From contig NZ_CP042435.1 in the NCBI RefSeq assembly GCF_007971225.1, forward strand, positions 2,111,501 to 2,175,500: 64,000 bases of DNA, in the 5' to 3' direction. Positions within the stretch are counted from its first letter, which is position 1; each line of letters begins with the position of its first letter. The stretch comes from Panacibacter ginsenosidivorans (GTDB taxonomy: Bacteria > Bacteroidota > Bacteroidia > Chitinophagales > Chitinophagaceae). The notes beneath the pieces are model-generated. The model had not been told where the DNA came from, searched no databases, and was given only the letters and a program-made list of their open reading frames with translations. Shown in pieces: positions 55,125 to 63,252 of this stretch. The translations under genes and the position numbers were made by a program.

Positions 55125-56387
55125 TTAATAATTATACTTCGCTTTCCACAACCCCTTTAAAAATTTACGCAGTTCTTCTTCACGTGCATTTTTTCCGGGA
55201 TCAAAAAATTTTGTGCCCGCAACTTTCTCCGGTAAATATTCCTGTGGTGAAAAATTTCCTTCAAAACTATGGCTGTATTCATAGTCTTTATTATAACCAA
55301 GATCCTTCATGAGTTTTGTAGGCGCATTGCGTATATGCAAAGGCACTGGAAGATCACCATGCTGCGAGACTGCGCTCATCGCAGCACCGATTGCAACAGT
55401 TGAAGCATTACTCTTCGGACTGGAAGCAAGATAAATAGCGCATTGAGAAAGTATCAGCGATGATTCAGGATAACCAATTTTATTAACCGCATCAAACGTA
55501 GCATTAGCCAATAACAAAGCATTGGGATTTGCATTGCCGATATCTTCACTGGCAAGTATCAGCATTCGTCGTGCAATAAATTTTACATCCTCGCCGGCTT
55601 CTAACATACGTGCCAGCCAATACACAGCAGCATTGGGATCGCTGCCACGCATGCTTTTGATAAATGCGGAAATGATATCATAATGTTGCTCACCCTGCTT
55701 GTCATAGATCGCAATTCTTTTTTGCGCAACATCCATCACATAATTATCTGTGATCGTTATTTCTTTTTTGTCTGATGCAGTAATTACAAGTTCCAAAAGG
55801 TTTAATAATTTTCTTGCGTCACCACCGGAGATATTTATAAGTGCAGTAGTTTCCTTCAAGTCAACTTTATACTGTTTAAGTATTTCGTCTTTCGTTAGTG
55901 CATCATGTAATAGCTGCACAAGATGTTGTTCATCCAATGGTTTTAAAACATATACCTGGCAGCGGCTAAGCAATGCGGAGTTGACTTCAAATGACGGGTT
56001 TTCTGTAGTAGCGCCGATCAGCGTAATAATTCCTTTTTCAACAGCTCCAAGCAATGCATCTTGTTGTCCTTTGTTGAACCGGTGAATTTCATCAATAAAT
56101 AAAATTGCTTTTGACTGTTGCTTTGCCTGTTCAATTACTTCACGCACATCCTTAACGCCACTACTGATGGCGCTTAGCTGATAGAAAGGAACATTCAATG
56201 TATGCGCAATAATATTTGCAATAGTTGTTTTGCCAACGCCTGGCGGTCCCCAAAAAATCATGGAAGGAATATTACCATGCTCAATAGCAGTGCGCAGAAT
56301 ACTTCCTTTACTGATAAGATGCTCCTGCCCTACCAATTCATCCAAAGTGTTTGGGCGCATACGTTCTGCCAGAGGAGTATTAGCCAT
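55125..56387 (-). CDS. rarA: Replication-associated recombination protein A (MgsA/RarA AAA+ ATPase)
   Basis: 420 residues from ATG 56387 (MANTPLAERMRPNTLDELVG); the frame extends to 56420 without conservation. Walker A is at 47-54 (GPPGVGKT), Walker B at ILFIDEIHRF, sensor 1 in IGATTENPSF and the arginine finger region in LLSRCQVYVL. The C-terminal MgsA domain has GSDPNAAVYWLARMLEAGED and ASEDIGNANP. RarA acts at stalled replication forks with SSB. It stands alone and converges on the sodium symporter. Confidence 0.95.
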   Translation of the reverse strand: MANTPLAERMRPNTLDELVGQEHLISKGSILRTAIEHGNIPSMIFWGPPGVGKTTIANIIAHTLNVPFYQLSAISSGVKDVREVIEQAKQQSKAILFIDEIHRFNKGQQDALLGAVEKGIITLIGATTENPSFEVNSALLSRCQVYVLKPLDEQHLVQLLHDALTKDEILKQYKVDLKETTALINISGGDARKLLNLLELVITASDKKEITITDNYVMDVAQKRIAIYDKQGEQHYDIISAFIKSMRGSDPNAAVYWLARMLEAGEDVKFIARRMLILASEDIGNANPNALLLANATFDAVNKIGYPESSLILSQCAIYLASSPKSNASTVAIGAAMSAVSQHGDLPVPLHIRNAPTKLMKDLGYNKDYEYSHSFEGNFSPQEYLPEKVAGTKFFDPGKNAREEELRKFLKGLWKAKYNY

Positions 56388-56428
56388 AATTATAAAACTA
56401 CGAAATGAAATAATAACCAAGAGAGAGA

Positions 56429-56508
56429 TTATGAACTACGCTTTATTGCTACTATTAAATTTTGGTTGTGTCACTCACTTGTACGTTCTGATCTGTATGC
56501 AACAAGCA
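56429..56508 (+). repeat. GTAC-core element 26 (single arm, TTAATAG-type flank)
   Basis: TTATGAACTACGCTTTATTG and CTATTAAATTTTG, then a class II core at 56465-56484 and GTATGCAACAAGC. Confidence 0.85.
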
Positions 56509-56515
56509 AACAACC

Positions 56516-57790
56516 TTATTCAATATTCTGCGCTATGCTGATATACTTTTCTATTTCATCAATTGTAACAGGTGTATTTTTATTATCGATATCAATTATA
56601 ACTACATAACCATTATTACTACCGATGCCACTTAAAGCATCTGCTATTTGTTGCTGATTACTGTTTACGCGATAACCTGTAGTGTCCCATTCTTCATAAC
56701 TGCACAAACAACCAAGCGATGGCGTTTGTGGGAAATATTTTTGCCCTTTATAAAATGAGGGGTCAATTGTAGTGCCATGCATAATTACGTCGTAACGGCC
56801 CATAGCGCCTGCAAAAAAACTTTCATAAATGCCATTGTAATTTTTCCACGTCTCCGGAAGCATAGATGCATACATTTCTTTTTGCCAGGGTATATCGGGC
56901 ATAGTGCTGTCTGCAAAAAATACAGCAGGCTTAGATTCATATGGCATAACCATTTGCAGGTTTGTAGTAGGGCCAATATATAACAATCTTGAGTGCCCAA
57001 AACCTGTCCATCTTAAAATACCCTGCGGTGAATTTCCGTTGGTAATATAAAATGGATAAGCTGTAATTGCTCTTGCTAATTGCGCTGCATGAAAATAATT
57101 ACCGTCAGAATCTTTTACAAAGCTTCCATCTGGTTTGCGAATTATAACAAGGCCTGCATAATCGCGGTTGCTTCTTTGCAAGCTATAAACTACCGTTTGA
57201 TTTTTTAAAAACTCCCTGCTAAAAATATCTATCAGCGGTGGAAGTGTTGTATGCTTTTTAGTTGATAACCGGCTTTGCAATATCTTTAACCCAACACTTG
57301 TATCAGAAGGAAATTTTGATTTGATCAAAGATGTAATAGGTGTTTTGTTATTGATGGAGTCAGCTCTTAAAACATATTCTGCACATCGTATAAATACAGG
57401 AACAGAATTAGTGCTATGCATTAATTGCGATACCTGTGTTTTAAATTCTGTTTTGTATAATGAATATGTTGCTTCCAGTAAATTTTTTTGAAAATATTCT
57501 GATAGTTGTGCTGCTTTACTCCACGCAACAGTTAATTTTTGTTTGGTATATGCATTTTTATACTGTATCAATTCTATTGACCAAAGCGCTTCGTTCCATA
57601 AACCTTCATTATCGTCATTCAAAGGTTCTGCGAGGTATTGTTTTATGGTAGTATCAACAAGGTATTTGTAACGTTCTGCCCTTGCCTGTTTTGTAGTTAC
57701 CGGGGAAAACAATGTATTGCTTACCAGCTGTTGCGCAAACATTGGTTTGAAAAACACAAACAACAGAACTACAAATAAACATTTTTTCAT
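56516..57790 (-). CDS. Secreted protein with a possible L,D-transpeptidase-like C-terminal motif
   Basis: 424 residues from ATG 57790, where a signal peptide starts (MKKCLFVVLLFVFFKPMFAQ); the frame runs on upstream to 57952 but lacks coding character. The mature N-terminal half is helical. Near the C-terminus MHGTTIDP and, 20 residues on, PSLGCLCS resemble the HG...S-x-GC motif of YkuD-type L,D-transpeptidases, which cross-link or anchor to peptidoglycan. The spacing and the Leu in place of His/Arg are imperfect, so this is only a suggestion. Function otherwise unknown. Confidence 0.7.
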   Translation of the reverse strand: MKKCLFVVLLFVFFKPMFAQQLVSNTLFSPVTTKQARAERYKYLVDTTIKQYLAEPLNDDNEGLWNEALWSIELIQYKNAYTKQKLTVAWSKAAQLSEYFQKNLLEATYSLYKTEFKTQVSQLMHSTNSVPVFIRCAEYVLRADSINNKTPITSLIKSKFPSDTSVGLKILQSRLSTKKHTTLPPLIDIFSREFLKNQTVVYSLQRSNRDYAGLVIIRKPDGSFVKDSDGNYFHAAQLARAITAYPFYITNGNSPQGILRWTGFGHSRLLYIGPTTNLQMVMPYESKPAVFFADSTMPDIPWQKEMYASMLPETWKNYNGIYESFFAGAMGRYDVIMHGTTIDPSFYKGQKYFPQTPSLGCLCSYEEWDTTGYRVNSNQQQIADALSGIGSNNGYVVIIDIDNKNTPVTIDEIEKYISIAQNIE

Positions 57791-57966
57791 ACAAGCTAAG
57801 CTACGAATAAGCAGGAAGGAAGTTTTTAAATAAAATGAAAATAATTTACAGATAGCGGTTACATTTCTTTTAAGTGCTTCCACTAATATATAATCCAGTG
57901 AAAACAAGATAAAGCAAATAAAGTATTCATTGGCTATACATAATATTAACAACCAAAAAAAAGGTC

Positions 57967-58272
57967 ATGAAAAAATTACTCCTCGCGGTACTTCTTCTTA
58001 CTGCAGCAACTGCAACATTTACTTTAGTGCCTGAATCCTCCTATGCGAGATCAGGCGGCAGTACAAACAGCATTCCTGCCAGCCAGGTACCAAAGCCAGT
58101 AAAACGAAATTTCAGGAATATGTACCCAACTGCTACACAAGTTGAGTGGGAATACAAGCCAGTTTATTACGGCACTCCTGTATATACTGCAAGTTTTCAT
58201 TTAGGTACTCAAAAATGGGAAGCCAATTATACTGCAGATGGCGCATTTATTTCTGCTTATCCTAAGGTATAG
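57967..58272 (+). CDS. Secreted PepSY-like small protein
   Basis: 101 residues with a signal peptide (MKKLLLAVLLLTAATATFTL, ending near SYA). The mature part, PKPVKRNFRNMYPTATQVEW, with EANYTADGAFISAY, resembles the PepSY-like (BLIP-like fold) proteins abundant in this phylum, as does the protein at 60369. These bind or inhibit unknown partners in the envelope. A terminator follows. It is divergent from the preceding gene. Confidence 0.8.
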   Translation: MKKLLLAVLLLTAATATFTLVPESSYARSGGSTNSIPASQVPKPVKRNFRNMYPTATQVEWEYKPVYYGTPVYTASFHLGTQKWEANYTADGAFISAYPKV

Positions 58273-58294
58273 TTGCATGGATGGATCGTGAAAA

Positions 58295-58328
58295 AGCAAA
58301 ACCACCATATTGGTGGTTTTGTATTTTA
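58295..58328 (+). terminator. Terminator of the PepSY-like gene
   Basis: AAAACCACCA / TGGTGGTTTT stem with a three-base centre at 58298-58320. Confidence 0.9.
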
Positions 58329-58336
58329 TCATATGT

Positions 58337-58419
58337 ATTGTACAAGAAAGGTTTGCCGTACAAGAGTGCGACGCAACGAAAGTTTAATAGTATTGCTACA
58401 GCCAGGCTCAAAAAAAAAT
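58337..58419 (-). repeat. GTAC-core element 27 (single arm, TTAATAG-type flank)
   Basis: Class I core at 58358-58377, then GAAAGTTTAATAG and the distal AGCCAGGCTCAAAAAAAAA. It abuts the stop of the M1 peptidase gene. Confidence 0.88.
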
Positions 58420-60276
58420 TTAAGGCACGACAATTTTATTATTGATTCTGTTTACATCTGCCAAACGCATGCTTGGATCTATTTCTATTTGCTTTATTTC
58501 ACCTACGCCTTTGCTTAGCGTAAAATTATACTCAGGGTCTACCCATTTCCATTCGTTGTGTATGATGCGTGGTGTATTGTCTTCTGCAGGTTTTGCACCG
58601 TACATCATGTTCAATGGAATATAATGCATTTCTTTTGTACCGTCTTTGTAAGTGATAAGCACATCAACAGGCATTGGCATAAGGCCTATACGTTTTATAG
58701 TGATCTTTGCTTTACCATTATCATCTGTTACATCACCCACTGCATAATCAATAGTCTTGGTGCTATAAATCCAATATTCTTTATACCAGTCGAGTTCCAT
58801 GCCACTTACTTTTTCTGCAACGCGGACAAAATCATTTGCATTAGGATGTTTAAAGCGCCATTCATTATAATATTCCAATAAGATTTTATCGAGCACATTA
58901 TCGCCAACTATATAGCCAAGCTGAGAAAGAAAAATAGAACCTTTTGAATAAGCTGCGGCTGAATAAGCCATGTTTGTATTGAAGTGATCCGAATGTGTAG
59001 TCATGGGTTCTTCGCGGCCACTCTTAACCAAACGCAAATACGAGTTGTAAGCTTCTTTATAAGCAAAGCCGGTATCATTCTTCTTTAACCATGCCGTTGT
59101 TCTTAATTCTGCATAAGTAGTGAATCCTTCATCCATCCATGCAAACAGGCTTTCGTTAGTGCCCATCATACCCTGGTACCAGCTGTGCATCCACTCATGT
59201 ATAGCAGTGCCAATACTTGCATTTTTTATAAGTGTAGCCATGGGATATTCCATACCCCCATCTCCACCCTGTATAAAAGAATAATTTTTATAAGGGTATG
59301 CTCCAAAAGTTTTTGCTATAAAAGGATAAGCCGCAACAGCACTATCTGCCACACCTGTCCATTTTGCTTCAAGAGAATCTACCTGCTTATATATTACATA
59401 TATCAGTGGCCCGTTTTTGATCTGTCTCTTTTGCATCACGTAACCGGGGTCTGCTGCCCATACAAAATCGTGTATATTTTGGGCGCTGAATTTCCAGGTA
59501 ATTGTGTTACCAACAGGTGCTTTTATTTTTACATTGTCTGCCTGGTAACCAAAACCAACTTCATTTGGATTTTGAATAGTTCCGCTTGCTGCGACGAGAT
59601 ATGTTTTATCGATAGTTATGTTTACATCATAATCTCCCCACACACCATAGAACTCACGTGCAATGTATGGATTGGCATTCCAGCCCTGGTAATCATACTC
59701 AACAACTTTGGGATACCATTGACTCATACTGTAACGTACACCTTCTGCATTGTCTCTTCCGCTGCGGCGTATCTGCAACGGCACCTGTGATTCAAATGCT
59801 ACATCCATGCTTATCTTAGTGTGTGGAAGAATTGGCTTATCAAGATCAACTTCAAGAATAGTTTCGTGGTAAATAAGTTTTTGAGAAACGCTATTGATCT
59901 TAATCGTTTTTACACTGTCGAAACCAAGTTCATCGGGTTGTAGTTTGCTGATCCTATCTTTAACACGATCATCCCAATCGTAAACATTTTCCCCTTTCTT
60001 GTTTGTGCCCAATAATATTTTGCCAAGTTCACGGCTGCGCACATCCATCATACTGCCGGGTTGAAATGCATTCCAGTACAAATGAAAAAAGATGCGGTTC
60101 AATGTGTCCGGAGAATTATTCCAGTAATCAATTTTCTCTGAACCTGTAAACCTGTTGGTTTGCACATTCATGTTTACATTAATAAGATATTTTATTTTTT
60201 GCTGCCATCTGTCAGTTTGAGCATGAACTGATACAACAGCAATAAACAACAGAACAAACAATAAATATTTCCTCAT
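58420..60276 (-). CDS. M1-family zinc metallopeptidase, secreted
   Basis: 618 residues with a signal peptide (ending VSVHA-Q at 20). The zinc site is HEWMH at 360-364 with the third ligand Glu383 (MDEGFTTY), giving the M1 spacing HExxH-18-E. GGMEYP at 340-345 stands in place of the aminopeptidase GAMEN. The N-terminal beta domain is at about 25-230. Probably a periplasmic or surface aminopeptidase that trims peptides. Monocistronic. Confidence 0.93.
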   Translation of the reverse strand: MRKYLLFVLLFIAVVSVHAQTDRWQQKIKYLINVNMNVQTNRFTGSEKIDYWNNSPDTLNRIFFHLYWNAFQPGSMMDVRSRELGKILLGTNKKGENVYDWDDRVKDRISKLQPDELGFDSVKTIKINSVSQKLIYHETILEVDLDKPILPHTKISMDVAFESQVPLQIRRSGRDNAEGVRYSMSQWYPKVVEYDYQGWNANPYIAREFYGVWGDYDVNITIDKTYLVAASGTIQNPNEVGFGYQADNVKIKAPVGNTITWKFSAQNIHDFVWAADPGYVMQKRQIKNGPLIYVIYKQVDSLEAKWTGVADSAVAAYPFIAKTFGAYPYKNYSFIQGGDGGMEYPMATLIKNASIGTAIHEWMHSWYQGMMGTNESLFAWMDEGFTTYAELRTTAWLKKNDTGFAYKEAYNSYLRLVKSGREEPMTTHSDHFNTNMAYSAAAYSKGSIFLSQLGYIVGDNVLDKILLEYYNEWRFKHPNANDFVRVAEKVSGMELDWYKEYWIYSTKTIDYAVGDVTDDNGKAKITIKRIGLMPMPVDVLITYKDGTKEMHYIPLNMMYGAKPAEDNTPRIIHNEWKWVDPEYNFTLSKGVGEIKQIEIDPSMRLADVNRINNKIVVP

Positions 60277-60299
60277 GCTAAAAATTTTAAATGCGATGA

Positions 60300-60351
60300 A
60301 GATATAAAAAATATACCCTGCGCATGCATCATTTACACAGGCAGGGTATAA
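60300..60351 (-). terminator. Terminator of the PepSY-like gene at 60369
   Basis: TATACCCTGC (60312-60321) and GCAGGGTATA (60341-60350) with a T run on the minus strand after the stem. The loop is long (19 bases). Confidence 0.75.
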
Positions 60352-60368
60352 TAAATATTATAAAAAGA

Positions 60369-60809
60369 TCAGAGTGTAAAACTTTCGCGGTTTAATTTCC
60401 CGTCTACATCAAAAAAAAGGTATTTTTTTTGAACACCGCTTTTCTTTACAAGAATGCGGTATTGCAGCGGCTCTGTATTTTTTGTTATTTCAAATACAGA
60501 CCCTTTTTCCCAATCTGTAAATTTGCTTTTTCCAAAACCATCTTTCACTTCTTCGGGCAATTCTTCATATTTTAGCTTTCTTTCGCTGTGCAGCCAATCC
60601 CCATCACTGTTAAAACTGGCGCTCATTTCATAGTTATTCAATATAAACTGCGCTTCAAAAGAACTCAGGTTATCCTTCCATGAAACTCTTTCTGCATGCG
60701 GATATCGTGCTTTAAATGCATCCGTAACATCAGCAGGTATTTTACGTATCTGTGCATTTAAAGAAACTGTGATCAATAATAAAAGAAGTAATGTCAAATT
60801 GAATTTCAT
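60369..60809 (-). CDS. Secreted PepSY-like protein with two repeats of the domain
   Basis: 146 residues with a signal peptide (MKFNLTLLLLLLITVSLNAQ). The mature protein opens with IPADVTDAFKARYPHAERVSW and has two similar halves: FKARYPHAERVSWKD and later FGKSKFTDWEKGSVFEI, each leading into beta strands (YEMSASFNSDGDWLHSERKL). This is the PepSY-like (BLIP fold) layout. Function unknown. It precedes the M1 peptidase gene on the same strand with a terminator between. Confidence 0.82.
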   Translation of the reverse strand: MKFNLTLLLLLLITVSLNAQIRKIPADVTDAFKARYPHAERVSWKDNLSSFEAQFILNNYEMSASFNSDGDWLHSERKLKYEELPEEVKDGFGKSKFTDWEKGSVFEITKNTEPLQYRILVKKSGVQKKYLFFDVDGKLNRESFTL

Positions 60810-60910
60810 GCCGTATTATTTTAGTGATAACAGTTTGCAAATTTCGTACAAATAACTACTGTTAAAAACAAACAGCACATTGTTTAACTGTGCGCTAACA
60901 ATAGAGATCA

Positions 60911-61080
60911 TTTTGAAACCGGCATCAGATTCTTAGAGCATCGCCTGTTGTGTCACTCACTTGTACGTTCGGATAAACCGTCAACAGTTGACGGCCGACT
61001 GTCGACAGAAGAACAAACAGCACAAGTGTGCGACGCAACGAAAGCTTAATGTTTATTCCACAGACGGGTTCACATATTTT
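60911..61080. repeat. GTAC-core element 28 (inverted doublet)
   Basis: Class II core at 60947-60966 with GAGCATCGCCT on the left and class I core variant at 61020-61039 with GAAAGCTTAATG on the right. The loop holds GTCAACAGTTGACGGCCGAC and TGTCGAC. The right distal end (ACGGGTTCACATATTTTT) runs into the rsmI coding end. Confidence 0.88.
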
Positions 61081-61742
61081 TCTTTACCCTGCACAACCAT
61101 TACAATTTCTCCTTTGATTGTCTTCGAAGAAAAATGTGTATGCGCTTCCTGCAATGTGCCCCGAAAATTCTCCTCAAACATTTTTGTTAACTCGCGGCTG
61201 ATACAGCATTGTCTTTCGGCACCAAAGTATTCAATAAGATCCTCTAATGTTTTTAACAACCTCACAGGGCTTTCATAGAGCACCATTGTTCTTTCTTCTG
61301 TTGCAAGTTGTGTGAAGAGTGTATGTCTTCCTTTTTTTAAGGGCAGGAAACCTTCGAAAATAAAACGGTTTATAGGAAGCCCGCTGTTTACAAGTGCGGG
61401 AACAAATGCAGTAGCACCAGGTAAGCATTCTACTTTAATATTTCGCTTTACGCACTCTCTTACCAATAAAAATGCAGGGTCTGAAATGCCCGGTGTACCT
61501 GCATCTGTAATGAGTGCCATTGGTTTGCCAGATTCTAACTGATCTGCAATGTGTGAAAATATTTTGTGCTCATTGTGCTGGTGATAAGGCGAGAGTGGTT
61601 TATGAATATTGTAGTGCTGCAAAAGCTTTGAAGATGTGCGTGTGTCTTCACAAAGAATTACATCAACCTGTTGCAACACTTCAAGTGCACGTAATGTTAT
61701 ATCTTTTAAATTACCAAGAGGCGTAGGAACGAGGTAGAGCAT
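61053..61742 (-). CDS. rsmI: 16S rRNA (cytidine-1402-2'-O)-methyltransferase
   Basis: 229 residues from ATG 61742 (MLYLVPTPLGNLKDITLRAL); the frame upstream to 61760 is encoded by a repeat. Family marks: VPTPLGNLKDIT at the start, CEDTRTSSKLL, ITDAGTPGISDP and the later LPGATAFVPALVNSG. The SAM-dependent TP-methylase fold modifies C1402 in the decoding centre. The last eight codons (KYVNPSVE) and the stop fall inside the flank of GTAC-core element 28. Monocistronic. Confidence 0.95.
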   Translation of the reverse strand: MLYLVPTPLGNLKDITLRALEVLQQVDVILCEDTRTSSKLLQHYNIHKPLSPYHQHNEHKIFSHIADQLESGKPMALITDAGTPGISDPAFLLVRECVKRNIKVECLPGATAFVPALVNSGLPINRFIFEGFLPLKKGRHTLFTQLATEERTMVLYESPVRLLKTLEDLIEYFGAERQCCISRELTKMFEENFRGTLQEAHTHFSSKTIKGEIVMVVQGKEKYVNPSVE

Positions 61743-61822
61743 GTGCAGATGTGTGAGCATGCAGATGTGCGGATGAATGCATTAAATCATTTGCACATTT
61801 TCACACCTGCACATTTGCACAT
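61742..61822. repeat. Complete inverted copy of the GTGCAGATGTG repeat
   Basis: Left arm GTGCAGATGTGTGAGCATGC and AGATGTGCGGATGA; right arm TCATTTGCACATTTTCACAC and CTGCACATTTGCACAT, inverted around GAATGCATTAAA. A single arm lies at 23190-23228. The repeat forms the leader of rsmI. Confidence 0.7.
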
Positions 61823-61824
61823 TA

Positions 61825-62073
61825 TTAATTGATCATTTCAATTTCGTAAAATTCCATTACAGGATTGGCGAGTAACTTTTTGCTGGCTTCATCTGCAAGG
61901 GCTTTGGCTGCATCTTCAGAATCAGCATCTATTTGAAGCGTAATATGTTTTCCAATGCGTACGTCTTCAACTGAATTAATACCAAGATTTTTTAATCCAC
62001 CCATTACTGCTTTTCCCTGTGGGTCAAGCAAATCTTTCAATGGCATTACTTTTATCTGAACGTTATAGGTCAT
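61825..62073 (-). CDS. purS: Phosphoribosylformylglycinamidine synthase, PurS subunit
   Basis: 82 residues, the right length. MTYNVQIKVMPLKDLLDPQG followed by KAVMGGLKNLGINSVEDVRI is characteristic of PurS, which links PurL and PurQ of the FGAM synthase in purine synthesis. Its start overlaps the stop of pssA by 4 bp, so it is coupled to it. PurL and PurQ are not in the window. Confidence 0.9.
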   Translation of the reverse strand: MTYNVQIKVMPLKDLLDPQGKAVMGGLKNLGINSVEDVRIGKHITLQIDADSEDAAKALADEASKKLLANPVMEFYEIEMIN

Positions 62074-62879
62074 GATTCTTTTTGTTTTGCAAGCAAAGAT
62101 AAAATAACATAAGCAACAAAGGAAATTGGTACTGCAAGCCAGCCCAGGAAAATTGCAGATATAATCGCAATTGCCCCGATTATAATGAATGGCATTAATT
62201 TCTTAATGGTTACACCACTGAACTTTAACGCCATCATGGGTAAAGTCGAGATCATTAAATAGCTTACTACAAAAATTACTGCATACCAAAACCACTGGTT
62301 GGTAAAAAGTGTAATGATCATTTCTGTATTACTAAACCAATAGATCAATGGAAATGAGGCGATCAATAATCCTGCGGCGGGAATAGGAACACCTTTGAAG
62401 CCATGTGATTGAGTGGTATCGATATTGAACCTTGCTAAACGATAAGCTCCGGCACATGGAATAAGAAATGCCGGCAATAACCACAATGTACTCACGTCCA
62501 AACCAGCCTCCTGTTGTGCAAAACTTAAACGAAGAAATTGGTAAATGATCAACCCTGGCGCAACGCCAAAGCTTACAACATCGGCCAATGAATCTAATTG
62601 TTTGCCCATTTCTGAGGAAGCTTTTAAAAGCCTTGCTACAAATCCATCTAAAAAATCTATTATCGCAGCACAACCAATAAACACTGAAGCCATAAATATT
62701 TTTTCCGGCATTATTACAAATGCTTCGGCATTTTCATTAACAGTAAAAGACAATCCGTTCTGCAAAATGCATACAATAGCAAGACAGCCAAAGACAAGAT
62801 TGAGTAAGGTGAAAAGGTTTGGGACGACAGACGACAGTCCACGGCTTTCAGGCGATTGAGCTTGCTCCTTTTCTTTCAT
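62070..62879 (-). CDS. pssA: CDP-diacylglycerol-serine O-phosphatidyltransferase
   Basis: 269 residues with about six to eight hydrophobic helices. The CDP-alcohol phosphotransferase motif is complete: Asp75, Asp78-Gly79, Ala82-Arg83, Gly92, Asp96 and Asp100 (DFLDGFVARLL ... GKQLDSLADVVSFG). It makes phosphatidylserine, the precursor of phosphatidylethanolamine. Compared with typical relatives that begin close to PNLFTLLNL, it has about 18 extra N-terminal residues (KEKEQAQSPESRGLSSVV), encoded by a GACGACAGTC repeat. Overlaps purS and the four-helix gene by 4 bp each. Confidence 0.93.
   Translation of the reverse strand: MKEKEQAQSPESRGLSSVVPNLFTLLNLVFGCLAIVCILQNGLSFTVNENAEAFVIMPEKIFMASVFIGCAAIIDFLDGFVARLLKASSEMGKQLDSLADVVSFGVAPGLIIYQFLRLSFAQQEAGLDVSTLWLLPAFLIPCAGAYRLARFNIDTTQSHGFKGVPIPAAGLLIASFPLIYWFSNTEMIITLFTNQWFWYAVIFVVSYLMISTLPMMALKFSGVTIKKLMPFIIIGAIAIISAIFLGWLAVPISFVAYVILSLLAKQKES
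62822..62844. repeat. GACGACAGTC repeat inside the 5' end of pssA
   Basis: GACGACAGACGACAGTCCAC, in coding sequence. An inverted relative lies at 63253-63287, so the two flank the four-helix-bundle gene. Confidence 0.6.
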
Positions 62880-63232
62880 TTATTTAAAGAATTAATGAGG
62901 GATTGAATTTTAATTATAAGATTTTCGTACTTGGTATATTTTTCTGTAAAAACAGTTTGGTCAATGTACTTTCTTTGTTTGGCAAGATATAAGCAACCTA
63001 TTACTTCCATTGCAGACCTGTTTGCCATAACAAGAAATCTTGAAAATTCTTTATCTGATTGCAAAGTAGAGCCTTCTGTAATATTTAGAACGACAGAATC
63101 ACTTGCTCTTTTTATTTGAAAAGTAAGAATAAATAATTCATCTTTTGGGAACGCTTTAACCATATCAGAAATTTCTCCCGCAAGTTCAAGTGCAATTTGC
63201 CAGATTTTTAATTTTTCAAATTTAAAAGGCAT
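62876..63232 (-). CDS. Four-helix-bundle protein (23S rRNA intervening-sequence / S23-like family)
   Basis: 118 residues, family length. FEKLKIWQIALELAGEISDM and FQIKRASDSVVLNITEGSTL with FSRFLVMANRSAMEVIGCLY match the four-helix-bundle family first seen in the intervening sequences of 23S rRNA genes. Such genes are scattered in many genomes and are often flanked by repeats. Here the ORF is bracketed by inverted GACGACAGTC repeats and overlaps pssA by 4 bp. The role is unknown; it may bind RNA or be a passenger of a mobile cassette. Confidence 0.88.
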   Translation of the reverse strand: MPFKFEKLKIWQIALELAGEISDMVKAFPKDELFILTFQIKRASDSVVLNITEGSTLQSDKEFSRFLVMANRSAMEVIGCLYLAKQRKYIDQTVFTEKYTKYENLIIKIQSLINSLNK

Positions 63233-63252
63233 GGTTGATTGTTAGTTAATTT

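Noticed and set aside
59185-59790. 201-codon frame opposite the M1 peptidase
   Set aside because: Cys/Tyr/Phe-rich antisense frame; the real gene has an intact catalytic motif and signal peptide.
445-61080. Interpretation of the GTAC-core repeats as integron attC sites
   Set aside because: GTTGTGT and GTTGCGT do not fit the attC GTTRRRY consensus, genes between copies are housekeeping genes in both orientations, and no integrase is present.
445-61080. Interpretation of the repeats as CRISPR arrays
   Set aside because: Copies are single or inverted pairs kilobases apart, not regularly spaced direct repeats, and no cas gene is present.
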